DNA from: Bacillus shivajii
GTDB taxonomy: Bacteria; Bacillota; Bacilli; Bacillales; Salisediminibacteriaceae
Reading direction: 5' to 3'
Length of the DNA: 64,000 nt
Assembly: GCF_020519665.1 (NCBI RefSeq)
Contig: NZ_CP084703.1
Coordinates: 2,170,001-2,234,000 of the forward strand
Both the position numbers and the translations under genes were made by a program. Shown here one piece after another: positions 7,611 to 15,150 of this stretch (its first letter is position 1; the number at the start of each line of letters is the position of its first letter). Under the pieces are notes generated by a model. The model did no database searches and was not told where the DNA came from. It worked only from the letters and a program-made list of their open reading frames with translations.

Positions 7611-9098
7611 TTGGATACAGCTACATTAGTTACGTTTATAGTTTATTTAGTTGGGTTATTAGTGATTGGTTTTATTGCTTATCGAACGACAAATAATTTA
7701 TCAGATTATGTACTTGGAGGAAGGCGTTTAGGAGGAGGAGTGGCAGCGTTAAGTGCTGGTGCCTCTGATTTAAGTGGATGGGTCCTTTTAGGCCTACCAG
7801 GTGCGTTGTATGTTTCTGGTATGAGTGAAATGTGGATCGGTGTCGGTCTTGCGATAGGGGCATACATAAATTGGCAATTCGTTGCGAAACGTTTGCGAAT
7901 TTATACAGAAGTTGCAGGTGACTCTATTACACTTCCAGACTTTTTTGAGAATCGATTTCATGATCGTTCAAAAATGTTAAGAGTAATTTCAGCGGTTTTC
8001 ATCCTTCTATTTTTTGCTTTCTATACTTCAGCTGGACTTGTTGGCGGAGCTATATTATTTGAAAACTCATTTGGATTAACTTATACACAAGCATTATGGA
8101 TTGGTGCAATTGTTATTATTTCTTATACATTTTTAGGCGGATTTCTAGCCGTCAGCTGGACGGACTTTATTCAAGGTTCACTGATGTTTTTAGCGATTAT
8201 CGTTGTGCCGATTGTTGCCATTCAAAATATGGGGGGATGGTCGGAAACAGCAGGATTAATAGCGGAAATTGATCCTACACATTTGGATGCGTTTGCTGGC
8301 GCCACAACGATTGGGATTATCTCGTTAATGGCTTGGGGATTAGGTTATTTTGGTCAGCCTCATATTTTAACGCGTTTTATGGCCGTAAAATCATCAAAAG
8401 AGATCCCAAAAGCACGTTTAATTGGTATGATATGGCTAGTTATTGCTTTAACGGGAGCAATGTTTGTTGGCTTAGTCGGTATCGCCTATTTTGAAAACTT
8501 TACCGGATCTCCTTTACCTGATGGAGAAGTCGTCTTTATTATGTTTACCCAAGTTTTATTCCATCCAATTGTAGCGGGGATTCTATTAGCGGCGATTTTA
8601 TCTGCGATCATGAGTACGATTGACTCCCAATTACTTGTTTCATCCAGTGCATTAACAGAGGATTTTTATAAAGCAATTTTCAGAAGAAGTGCAACTCAGA
8701 CGGAGTTAGTTTGGGTCGGAAGATTTGGTGTTTTACTGATCGCACTCATAGCAATCTTTCTTGCATATAATCCTGAAAGTACAGTCCTTGAATTAGTAGC
8801 ATATGCTTGGGCTGGTTTTGGTGCAACATTTGGGCCAGTAATCATTATGTCTTTATTCTGGCGTAGAATGACAAGAAATGGTGCAGTTGCAGGGATTTTA
8901 TTAGGTGGTTTAACGGTTATTTTATGGGTGAATTTAGACACATTACTTGGATTAGAAGGCGGAATCTGGAGTCTATACGAAATTGTTCCTGGCTTTGTCT
9001 TTGGTGTCTTAGCCATTATCGTCGTTAGCTTATTAGATAAAGAGCCACCAAAAGATGTGACTGACCAATTTGACTCTGTAAAGTCGTTAAATAATTAA
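7611..9098 (+). CDS. putP: Sodium/proline symporter
   Basis: A 495-residue integral membrane protein of the sodium:solute symporter family with about 13 hydrophobic segments. PutP signatures visible are YVLGGRRLGGGVAALSAGASDLSGWVLLGLPG (split by loops), YTEVAGDSITLPDFFENRF, and SAIMSTIDSQLLVSSSALTEDFY, in which the conserved serines take part in sodium binding in this family. It imports proline with Na+, for nutrition or osmoprotection. The start is TTG with AAGGAG 8 nt upstream. It forms a two-gene unit with the 34-residue peptide and ends at a clear terminator. Confidence 0.93.
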   Translation: MDTATLVTFIVYLVGLLVIGFIAYRTTNNLSDYVLGGRRLGGGVAALSAGASDLSGWVLLGLPGALYVSGMSEMWIGVGLAIGAYINWQFVAKRLRIYTEVAGDSITLPDFFENRFHDRSKMLRVISAVFILLFFAFYTSAGLVGGAILFENSFGLTYTQALWIGAIVIISYTFLGGFLAVSWTDFIQGSLMFLAIIVVPIVAIQNMGGWSETAGLIAEIDPTHLDAFAGATTIGIISLMAWGLGYFGQPHILTRFMAVKSSKEIPKARLIGMIWLVIALTGAMFVGLVGIAYFENFTGSPLPDGEVVFIMFTQVLFHPIVAGILLAAILSAIMSTIDSQLLVSSSALTEDFYKAIFRRSATQTELVWVGRFGVLLIALIAIFLAYNPESTVLELVAYAWAGFGATFGPVIIMSLFWRRMTRNGAVAGILLGGLTVILWVNLDTLLGLEGGIWSLYEIVPGFVFGVLAIIVVSLLDKEPPKDVTDQFDSVKSLNN

Positions 9099-9107
9099 TA
9101 TGTTCCT

Positions 9108-9137
9108 AAAGGCTTAGCATTTGCTAAGCCTTTATTG
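9108..9137 (+). terminator. Terminator of the putP unit
   Basis: AAAGGCTTAGC AT TTGCTAAGCCTTT, a near-perfect stem followed by ATTGTTT. Confidence 0.85.
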
Positions 9138-9175
9138 TTTATTGCGCAATCTACGTTAGATGTGCCAAGTATGAT

Positions 9176-9235
9176 GTACCAGGTAGAATTGTACCAGGTG
9201 GATTAATACCAGGTAGATTAATACCAGGTAAAATC
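9176..9235. repeat. Four tandem 15-bp repeats (TACCAGGT core)
   Basis: Four head-to-tail 15-bp units beginning GTACCAGGTAGAATT and drifting to ATACCAGGTAAAATC. They lie between the putP terminator and yqhV. They contain no obvious reading frame. The TACCAGGT core resembles part of the GGTGCCAGGCACC repeat family seen at 419-449. Confidence 0.8.
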
Positions 9236-9381
9236 CCACATACCATGACAAAACTAGTCTCCCTAAACAAAGAGATTACTAAATGACTAACCATTCTATA
9301 ATAATTTTAGAATTGCTTTCCTTCCTCGTGCATACAATGTACAAGCTAATTGTTGCATCAGCGGGAAGGGAGGTAATATCA

Positions 9382-9654
9382 ATGTTTCACCTCATAGAGA
9401 AAGTCATCTTAATTTTAGCAGGGATGCGTATATTTTCTGGGATGTTAGAGTTAACCGCTGGATTTTTAATATTAAAGTTTAATAGTGTAGAAAAAGCGAT
9501 GATGGTCAACGCTTTTTTAGCTATTGCAGGACCAATCATTTTCATTACTAGCATGACATTAGGTGTTTTACATTTAACGGATAAACTTTCATTTACGAAA
9601 ATGTTACTTATTATGATTGGTGTTGGTTTTATTTTGCTCGGGCTAAAAAAATAA
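9382..9654 (+). CDS. yqhV: YqhV-like DUF2619 membrane protein
   Basis: A 90-residue protein with three hydrophobic segments, starting MFHLIEKVILILAGMR and containing GMLELTAGFLIL and AIAGPIIFITSM. This matches the YqhV (DUF2619) family, which in Bacillus subtilis lies next to the spoIIIA operon; its role is unknown. The ATG at 9382 is chosen because GGGAGG is 8 nt upstream and the family starts here; the frame open from 9283 adds 33 residues with no homology. It stands alone, without the spoIIIA genes. Confidence 0.8.
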   Translation: MFHLIEKVILILAGMRIFSGMLELTAGFLILKFNSVEKAMMVNAFLAIAGPIIFITSMTLGVLHLTDKLSFTKMLLIMIGVGFILLGLKK

Positions 9655-9705
9655 ATGGGGGTCTTATTTAGTGTTGCGCATTCATCATTCGTAGAGTTTT
9701 TAAAA

Positions 9706-9779
9706 AGCGTCCGTCTGAAGTGGAGGTCATGCTCATCATTCGGAATTTCCCATCTTATTTTGAATGATGAAATTGATTC
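9706..9779. repeat. MITE-family fragment, right end (copy A)
   Basis: Carries AGCGTCCGTCTGAAGTG..., the ATCATTCGGAATTTCCCATCTTATTTTGA block, and the terminal ATGAAATTGATTC. It is the right-hand third of the element seen in full at 50505-50878 (inverted there). Confidence 0.8.
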
Positions 9780-9792
9780 ATGTAGCTATAAT

Positions 9793-9818
9793 ACTCGCTT
9801 ACCGGCGGGTTTTTATTA
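9793..9818 (+). terminator. Possible terminator downstream of yqhV
   Basis: ACTCGC TTACC GGCGGGT with a following TTTT. The stem is short and contains a G-U pair. It lies 140 nt after yqhV, beyond the repeat fragment. Confidence 0.5.
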
Positions 9819-9893
9819 TGGGAAAATTCCAAATAAAAAGATAAAATAATAAGATATGTTAAAATTGGATGGGAAGAATGAAGGGGGAAGACG

Positions 9894-10832
9894 ATGACAA
9901 CGATTCATCACATTCATAATTTTCCGTATCCGTTTGACGAACGAACAAACGGATACAACTATTCAAATAATACAGTACCTAAAAATAATAAACGAGTCGT
10001 TGCGGTGACGGGTCAATATAAAAATGAAATACAATTAAAAAGAACGTTAATTAATGATCATAAAGCGCGATGTTTTCAAGCTCTTCCACATACAACGGAT
10101 GCTCAATTAGAAGTAGCGCAATTCATCATGAATGATTTAGTTGAAAATGATCCAAACAACTTTGTTATTAGTCAAAGTGAGAGTGAATGGACTTTTAACA
10201 ATCAGCTTCTAAATGAAAAAGAACAATTTAAGATTATCACAACAGAAAACCCGCTACTTACAATCGGAAAACATGTCCAAGAAGATGTGATCATTATGTC
10301 AGAAAGAGATGGTGATATTTTCTTAGATGCCGCGCTTTTATGTTTTCCGTCAAATTGGTCATTGGCATTCAATTTAGGAATGAATTTTGAAGACATTCAT
10401 AAGCCTATTCCGCAGTTTAAAAAGGACCATTTAGAACAAAAAATCAAAAGATTTCTCCTTCATTTGGAGCCAGGTATGCGATGGACACGTAAAAATTGGT
10501 CGTTAATGGCCGGTGACAAATTAGATACCCCTTTAGAGACGTTTCATGAATGGGGGAAAGAGAGATCGAATGTGACAACAGAAAATGTCGCCTCGTTCGT
10601 TCATATGCGAGTGGAAGATCAAGTGCTCGTAAGGCTTCCTAAAACAAATACGATTTTATTTACGATTCACACGTACTTAATGCCACTCAAAGCATTTTCG
10701 CAGTCAAAAGAAAAAGCAAAACAGTTTTTTGAAATTGTGCAAACATTACCTAAGGATATTACGGACTATAAGGGAATCTCATCTTATAAAAAGGAAGTAT
10801 TACATTATTTACAGGAGTGTATGACGTATTAG
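9894..10832 (+). CDS. DUF3445 haem-dependent oxidative N-demethylase-like alpha subunit
   Basis: A 312-residue DUF3445 protein. Characterised members are the haem-binding catalytic subunit of dimethylamine monooxygenase/haem-dependent oxidative N-demethylase, which removes a methyl group from secondary amines as formaldehyde. Family features visible: ALLCFPSNWSLAFNLGMNFEDIHKPIP (about residues 145-171), the RFLLHLEPGMRWTRKNWSL segment, and the late LVRLPKTNTILFTIHTYL strand. The start follows AAGGGGGAAG. Two genes for a DmmA-like protein and a flavin/2Fe-2S reductase follow within 14 and 18 nt, matching the known cluster organisation. The exact amine is not readable from sequence. Confidence 0.78.
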   Translation: MTTIHHIHNFPYPFDERTNGYNYSNNTVPKNNKRVVAVTGQYKNEIQLKRTLINDHKARCFQALPHTTDAQLEVAQFIMNDLVENDPNNFVISQSESEWTFNNQLLNEKEQFKIITTENPLLTIGKHVQEDVIIMSERDGDIFLDAALLCFPSNWSLAFNLGMNFEDIHKPIPQFKKDHLEQKIKRFLLHLEPGMRWTRKNWSLMAGDKLDTPLETFHEWGKERSNVTTENVASFVHMRVEDQVLVRLPKTNTILFTIHTYLMPLKAFSQSKEKAKQFFEIVQTLPKDITDYKGISSYKKEVLHYLQECMTY

Positions 10833-10845
10833 GGAGATGGCCATT

Positions 10846-11298
10846 GTGCATGAAGCATTTACTTATATAAGTGGAAAAAGACATTATCTTTTATGTTCGG
10901 ATCAAGGTGTAGAAGTGTTTAAAGATGTAACTTTGCATTTAATTAATGACAATCATTCATATGAGAGGATCACCAATGAGAGCTTGGATGCTGATTTAAA
11001 AGAGCATTTAGCCGATCAAAAAATTGGAACGTATCTATATGGTGCAGGTAGTGAGAGGTTTGTTAAAGAGCTTAAGAAATTGGCCTCAAGCATTGGATAC
11101 TCTTATGAAGAGTCTCAATATTATATTTGTGATAAAACGGATAAGTACCGTATTTTTTGTGCTCATTGTCATGATATAAACGAGATGAAAAATAGTCAGC
11201 TCCTGCAGTGTACGAACTGTCAGCACCTGTTAAAAATAAGCCAACAATTTTCACGGTTTCATGATGCGTATTTAGGTGAAGTCATTCGTGGAAATTAG
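10846..11298 (+). CDS. DmmA-like small subunit with zinc-ribbon C-terminus
   Basis: A 150-residue protein matching the DmmA-like family of dimethylamine monooxygenase clusters. Residues 1-100 are alpha/beta with the GTYLYGAGSERFVKELK segment. The C-terminus has paired cysteines, CAHCHDIN and CTNCQHLL, followed by SRFHDAYLGEV, the typical family ending. The four cysteines probably bind zinc or an Fe-S cluster (inference). I prefer the GTG at 10846, 9 nt after GGGAG, over the ATG at 10837, which is almost on top of that site. It is the middle gene of a three-gene operon. Confidence 0.7.
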   Translation: MHEAFTYISGKRHYLLCSDQGVEVFKDVTLHLINDNHSYERITNESLDADLKEHLADQKIGTYLYGAGSERFVKELKKLASSIGYSYEESQYYICDKTDKYRIFCAHCHDINEMKNSQLLQCTNCQHLLKISQQFSRFHDAYLGEVIRGN

Positions 11299-11315
11299 CG
11301 TAAGGGGGTAAGAGA

Positions 11316-12269
11316 GTGCATCAAGAACCTACGATTGATGTTAGAGTGATAGGAATCATTGATGAGACAAGCCGTGTAAAAAGATTTTTATTAGAAGGGG
11401 TCTCAGAAGAGCTGCCAGCTTTTAGTCCGGGTTCGCATATCATTACCTATGTTGGTGATCATAACGAAACATTTGAACGGAGGTATTCCCTTACAACCTA
11501 TTCTCATCAAGGGAATGTTTACGAAATTGTCATCCAGAAAAACACCTCAAGTACAGGTGGGTCTATCTATTGGCATGATCAAGTAAAGGTTGGGAAAACA
11601 CTGAAGATTAGTTATCCGAAAAAATACTTTCCGTTAAGCTTTCGAGCGAAAAAACATATTTTTTATGCTGGTGGAATAGGGATTACTCCTTTTTTATCAA
11701 TGATGGAGTATTTGAAAGAGAAGAACATCCCATTTGAATTACACTACACATCAAAGTCAAAGGATGATTGTCCTTTTTATGATGAAATTCATGAGAAATA
11801 CATACGAGAGACGACCTTTTATTTTACAAAAGAAAAACAGGAACGATTACATGTAGAACATTTGCTAGAGCATCGTATTGGAACGCACGTATACTTTTGC
11901 GGCCCTTCTCAAATGGTTGATGCGTTCGCTTCCTTTGCAGTAAAGCTTGGCTATCCAAAAGGCAGTCTTCATTATGAACGGTTTGTAATGAACACCATTT
12001 CAGATGCGAAGGCGTTTACTGTTTGTGTGAAAGATAAACAAATTTATGTTCCGAAAACGAAGTCATTATTAGAGACTTTGCAAGAAAATGGGAATAACGT
12101 ACAAAGCTCATGTAAAATTGGTAGGTGTGGAACGTGTGAAGTGAAAGTAACAGAAGGTGAAGTTGAACACCTTGATGCCTTTTATACTGAAGAGGAGAAA
12201 GGGCGGAATGATGTAATGTTGACATGTGTGTCACGTGCCAAGTCTGACCGATTACGCATAGACATTTAA
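11316..12269 (+). CDS. Flavin/2Fe-2S oxidoreductase (PDR/VanB type), DmmB-like
   Basis: A 317-residue reductase of the phthalate dioxygenase reductase class. The order is: flavin-binding barrel (RRYSLTTYSHQGNVYEIVIQ split around residues 52-75), NAD-binding domain (HIFYAGGIGITPFLSMMEYL, and later YFCGPSQMVDAF), then a plant-type ferredoxin domain with CKIGRCGTCEVKV and a final Cys in MLTCVSRA. It would pass electrons from NAD(P)H to the haem of the DUF3445 subunit two genes upstream. GTG start after AAGGGGGTAAGAGA. The gene overlaps the convergent small gene at its stop codon. Confidence 0.85.
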   Translation: MHQEPTIDVRVIGIIDETSRVKRFLLEGVSEELPAFSPGSHIITYVGDHNETFERRYSLTTYSHQGNVYEIVIQKNTSSTGGSIYWHDQVKVGKTLKISYPKKYFPLSFRAKKHIFYAGGIGITPFLSMMEYLKEKNIPFELHYTSKSKDDCPFYDEIHEKYIRETTFYFTKEKQERLHVEHLLEHRIGTHVYFCGPSQMVDAFASFAVKLGYPKGSLHYERFVMNTISDAKAFTVCVKDKQIYVPKTKSLLETLQENGNNVQSSCKIGRCGTCEVKVTEGEVEHLDAFYTEEEKGRNDVMLTCVSRAKSDRLRIDI

Positions 12270-12436
12270 TCTTCTTTCTCCATGAGTTTTTTCACTTGTT
12301 CTTTCGGTTCCCAGCAGTTGAATTCGTACGTAGGTTTTGTCTCGTAACCTAGACGGCTGCAATAGTAAGTCATACGTTCTTTTGTTTTTTGGGCTCTAAA
12401 ATGAATACATGTTGCACAGCAATGGAATTTTTTCAT
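12266..12436 (-). CDS. Small Cys-rich protein of unknown function
   Basis: A 56-residue protein, MKKFHCCATCIHF..., with cysteines at the N-terminus (CCATC), in the middle (YYCSRLGYET) and near the end (NCWEPKE). The pattern suggests a small metal-binding fold, but I do not recognise a named family with certainty. AAGGAG lies 6 nt before the chosen ATG. It converges on the reductase gene and overlaps its end by 4 bp. Confidence 0.65.
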   Translation of the reverse strand: MKKFHCCATCIHFRAQKTKERMTYYCSRLGYETKPTYEFNCWEPKEQVKKLMEKED

Positions 12437-12516
12437 CATGAACTCCTTTCTTATTGCCATTATAGAAGTCGACTTTCAAACTGTAAACATAAAATTGAAT
12501 GTTGAGGAGATATAAA

Positions 12517-13329
12517 ATGAAATTAATATCAATTTGTCCAAGTAATACTGAGCTCGTTCACTATTTAGGCTTAACAGATCAGCTAATTGCCGTCGATGAT
12601 TATTCTGATTGGCCGAATGAAGTAAAACAACTGCCGCGAGTTGGGCCAGATTTAAATATCGACATGGATCACGTAGAATCTTTAAAGCCAGATCTTGTGT
12701 TAGCGTCACTTACGGTTCCTGGTATGGAAAAAAACATTGATCAACTTGAGAAGCGAGGAATTCCATATAAAATTGTTCCTAACCCAAAGACGTTTGCAGA
12801 TATTGGGTATTCTCTGACGCTTGTTGGGGAATGGACGAATGTTCGTGAACAAGCAATAAAAGTCAAAGAAAAATATTTTAACATCATCGAGCAATACAAA
12901 GAATTAAGTAAGAACGTACAACATCCAAAACAGCTGTACTGGGAATGGTGGCCGAAGCCGATTTTTACTCCAGGTCGTGCAAATTGGCTAACCGAAATGT
13001 CTGATCTTGCAGGTGGACAAAACGTATTTGCTACTTATAAAGAAGCAAGTGTCCAGACAGATTGGGAAGAAGTGATTGAAAAAAATCCGGATGTTGTTTG
13101 TTTAGTGTGGGTAGGTGTTCAACAAGATAAAGTTAAGACTGACATAGTACGAAAACGCCAACAATCAGGGGATGTAAAGGCAATTTCTCATAATGAAATT
13201 TATGTATTAGAAGAGCCATTTTTTTGTCGGCCTTCACCACGGTTGTTAATCGGGTTAATGAAGATCGCTCATCTCCTTCACCCTCATATTTATCCAAAGT
13301 ATGAGGAAGGTTACGATCCATTAAAGTAG
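12517..13329 (+). CDS. Cobalamin-binding / periplasmic-binding-fold protein (BtuF-like, no signal peptide)
   Basis: A 270-residue helical-backbone metal/vitamin receptor (PBP2 superfamily, BtuF/FhuD fold). Visible features are the opening SICPSNTELVHYLGLTDQL, the VGPDLNIDMDHVESLKPDLVLAS region, LAGGQNVFA, and the final lobe VLEEPFFCRPSPRLLIGL. Unlike exported BtuF it starts directly at the fold with no signal peptide or lipobox, so it is cytosolic; no permease or ATPase genes are adjacent. Such soluble versions are common in Bacillaceae and annotated as cobalamin-binding proteins, but the ligand is unproven. ATG with AGGAG 7 nt upstream. Confidence 0.75.
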   Translation: MKLISICPSNTELVHYLGLTDQLIAVDDYSDWPNEVKQLPRVGPDLNIDMDHVESLKPDLVLASLTVPGMEKNIDQLEKRGIPYKIVPNPKTFADIGYSLTLVGEWTNVREQAIKVKEKYFNIIEQYKELSKNVQHPKQLYWEWWPKPIFTPGRANWLTEMSDLAGGQNVFATYKEASVQTDWEEVIEKNPDVVCLVWVGVQQDKVKTDIVRKRQQSGDVKAISHNEIYVLEEPFFCRPSPRLLIGLMKIAHLLHPHIYPKYEEGYDPLK

Positions 13330-13441
13330 TTCCGTTTAAATCCTTAACCTCTTAAAAATTGATGACAGCTTATCTTAAAAATAAAACTATGATAAAAGAG
13401 GTTTTCTTAGGATACAAGTGAACAAGTTATTAGATCTAGAA

Positions 13442-13570
13442 GCAGTAGAAATACACGTAGACTCCGGCGGGAACAGCGCGAGATGAAGATCCACTTTGGA
13501 AAGAAATGAATTTTTCTTTCCAAAGTTAGCTGAAGCCGTGCCCGCGGAAAGCGAAGTGTATTTCTACTGC
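13442..13570. repeat. 129-bp palindromic element with 15-bp perfect terminal repeats
   Basis: Ends are GCAGTAGAAATACAC and its exact complement. Inside are ACTCCGGCGGGAAC..., a hairpin CTTTGGAAAG ... CTTTCCAAAG, and CCCGCGGAAAGCGAAG. The layout (ACTCC-GCGGGAA / AAGATCCA / AGCTGA-G / CCCGCGGAAAGCG) is shared with 13723-13842, 24217-24311 and 32696-32815, so these are one family with different ends. Confidence 0.8.
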
Positions 13571-13722
13571 GACACAAATCAAAATATAAAACCAAATTTT
13601 GGGAGGTACTCCTCTTTTCCTTTAAAACCCTAACTCAAGCGCTGAGATTTATATATGATACAAAGCTCTATTGACATTGACTTTATAACTCGAAGAAGTG
13701 ATAGGCGGGGATTGATAAATTG

Positions 13723-14013
13723 TATCCGTCAAAAATCCGAAGACTCCAGCGGGAAAAGCAATAGGCGAAGATCCAACAGGGCTTTGGGCCTGTTTAGCTG
13801 AGGCATTGCCCGCGGAAAGCGAAGGGATTTTTGAACGGATATAATACCTTATTCAATGCCGTCAAAGAACATGGTTTGTTTTATGGCGCACTTGTATCAT
13901 GAGGAGAAAGCGTCCGCCTGTAAACGAATTCGAGTGATTATCTTCATTAAAATCACAATAAAAAGGCAACATGTAAAACTAAATGTTAGACGTGTTAACA
14001 GTTCTATTGTATT
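13723..14013. repeat. Palindromic element plus conserved flank (first copy)
   Basis: A 120-bp palindrome (TATCCGTCAAAAATCC ... GGATTTTTGAACGGATA) followed by about 170 bp that include CGCACTTGTATCATGAG, AAAGCGTCC-CCTGTAAACG and ACATGTAAAACT. The same composite, more than 80 percent similar by eye, is at 32696-32960. It fills the gap between the cobalamin-binding-type gene and uvsE; I see no gene in the gap. Confidence 0.8.
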
Positions 14014-14092
14014 TCTTTTTTTGTACATAGAAAACACGTATGAAGAAAAAATAACGGTGTAACTCTATGGACAAAGGGAGAAGGAAATTAAT

Positions 14093-15073
14093 ATGACATT
14101 AGTGAGACTTGGGTATGTAGCAATGAGTGTCGAACTGAAGAATAGTTCGCCATCACAAACGATGACATATACACAATTTGAAAATTATAATAATCATGAA
14201 GCGGCTGTTCGGAAATTAGAACGGATTGCATTATCAAACCTTGATAATTGTTTGCGATTACTAAAACATAGTGTTGCACATGATGTGACATTTTTCCGAC
14301 TCAGTTCAAAGCTAGTTCCACTTGCGACACATGAAGAATTAAAGGGATGGAATTACTTAGAGCCATTAAAAGGAAAATTAGCTGAGATCGGTGAGTTTAT
14401 TCATAAGCATGACATGCGCGTTGACTTTCACCCAGATCATTTTGTGCTTTTAAACTCACCAAAAAAAAATGTCTTAACAGACTCATTAAAAACATTAAAA
14501 TTGCATTTGCAATTATTAAGAGGAATGTCTATTAACCATACTCACCGTTGTGTTATGCACATTGGTGGTAGCTACAAAGATAAAGAATCAGCATTAGAGC
14601 GGTTTATTGAAAATTGGTCTTACGTTCCGCAAATGATCCAACAAACCATCATGCTGGAAAATGATGATAAAACGTTTCATTTAAATGACACATTGTATTT
14701 ATGTGAGAAACTTGGTATCCCATGCGTCTTTGATTATCACCATCATTTAGCAAATCATGAAGATGAAAATTGGGAGAAAGAGTGGGAGCGGGTAGTTCAG
14801 ACGTGGGCTGAATCACCACTTCCGGTAAAAATGCACATATCTAGTCCTAAATCGGAATCGAGCTTTCGAAGCCATGCGGATCATATAGATACGGACATGT
14901 TTTTGACGTTTTTAAAAGAAATCGCTGGAAGTGTTCCACAAATCGATTGTATGATTGAAGCAAAACAAAAAGATCATGCTCTTTTTCAGCTCATGAAAAA
15001 CTTGAAACAAAGAGAAGATATTGAAATCGTTAATAACTCAAGTTTTATACTTAAACATTCTAAATGGGTTTAA
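14093..15073 (+). CDS. uvsE: UV DNA damage endonuclease UvsE
   Basis: A 326-residue TIM-barrel endonuclease that nicks 5' to UV photoproducts and starts alternative excision repair; found in Bacillus spores and Deinococcus. Family features: the start VRLGYVAMSVELKNSSPSQTMT, FFRLSSKLVPLATH, DMRVDFHPDHFVLLNSPK, CVMHIGGSYKDKE, MLENDDKTF, CVFDYHHHLANHE and VKMHISSPK, which carry the His, Glu and Asp metal ligands. The ATG follows a GGGAGAAGGAAA stretch. The leader region consists of the composite repeat at 13723-14013. A hairpin at 15114-15145 separates it from yteA. Confidence 0.92.
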   Translation: MTLVRLGYVAMSVELKNSSPSQTMTYTQFENYNNHEAAVRKLERIALSNLDNCLRLLKHSVAHDVTFFRLSSKLVPLATHEELKGWNYLEPLKGKLAEIGEFIHKHDMRVDFHPDHFVLLNSPKKNVLTDSLKTLKLHLQLLRGMSINHTHRCVMHIGGSYKDKESALERFIENWSYVPQMIQQTIMLENDDKTFHLNDTLYLCEKLGIPCVFDYHHHLANHEDENWEKEWERVVQTWAESPLPVKMHISSPKSESSFRSHADHIDTDMFLTFLKEIAGSVPQIDCMIEAKQKDHALFQLMKNLKQREDIEIVNNSSFILKHSKWV

Positions 15074-15113
15074 CTTGTAAAGCTGGCAACATGTATTGAG
15101 GGAATTTATTAAG

Positions 15114-15145
15114 CACCTCCATATACTAAGACTGAACTGGAGGTG
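15114..15145 (+). promoter_or_regulatory. Hairpin sequestering the yteA ribosome binding site
   Basis: CACCTCCA (15114-15121) pairs perfectly with TGGAGGTG (15138-15145), which is the ribosome binding site of the next gene (TTG at 15151). The 8-bp stem would hide it. The same stem followed by TTGTTTTG could act as a weak terminator for uvsE. Either reading is possible. Confidence 0.6.
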
Positions 15146-15150
15146 TTGTT

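Noticed and set aside
9176-9235. Tandem repeats considered as a CRISPR array
   Set aside because: Units are only 15 bp, directly abutting, without spacers, and no cas genes are present.
9655-9849. 64-codon frame after yqhV
   Set aside because: It runs through a MITE fragment and a hairpin; no ribosome site and no resemblance to a protein.
13407-13595. Minus-strand frame over the 129-bp palindrome
   Set aside because: Composition is that of the repeat; the frame ends vary between repeat copies.
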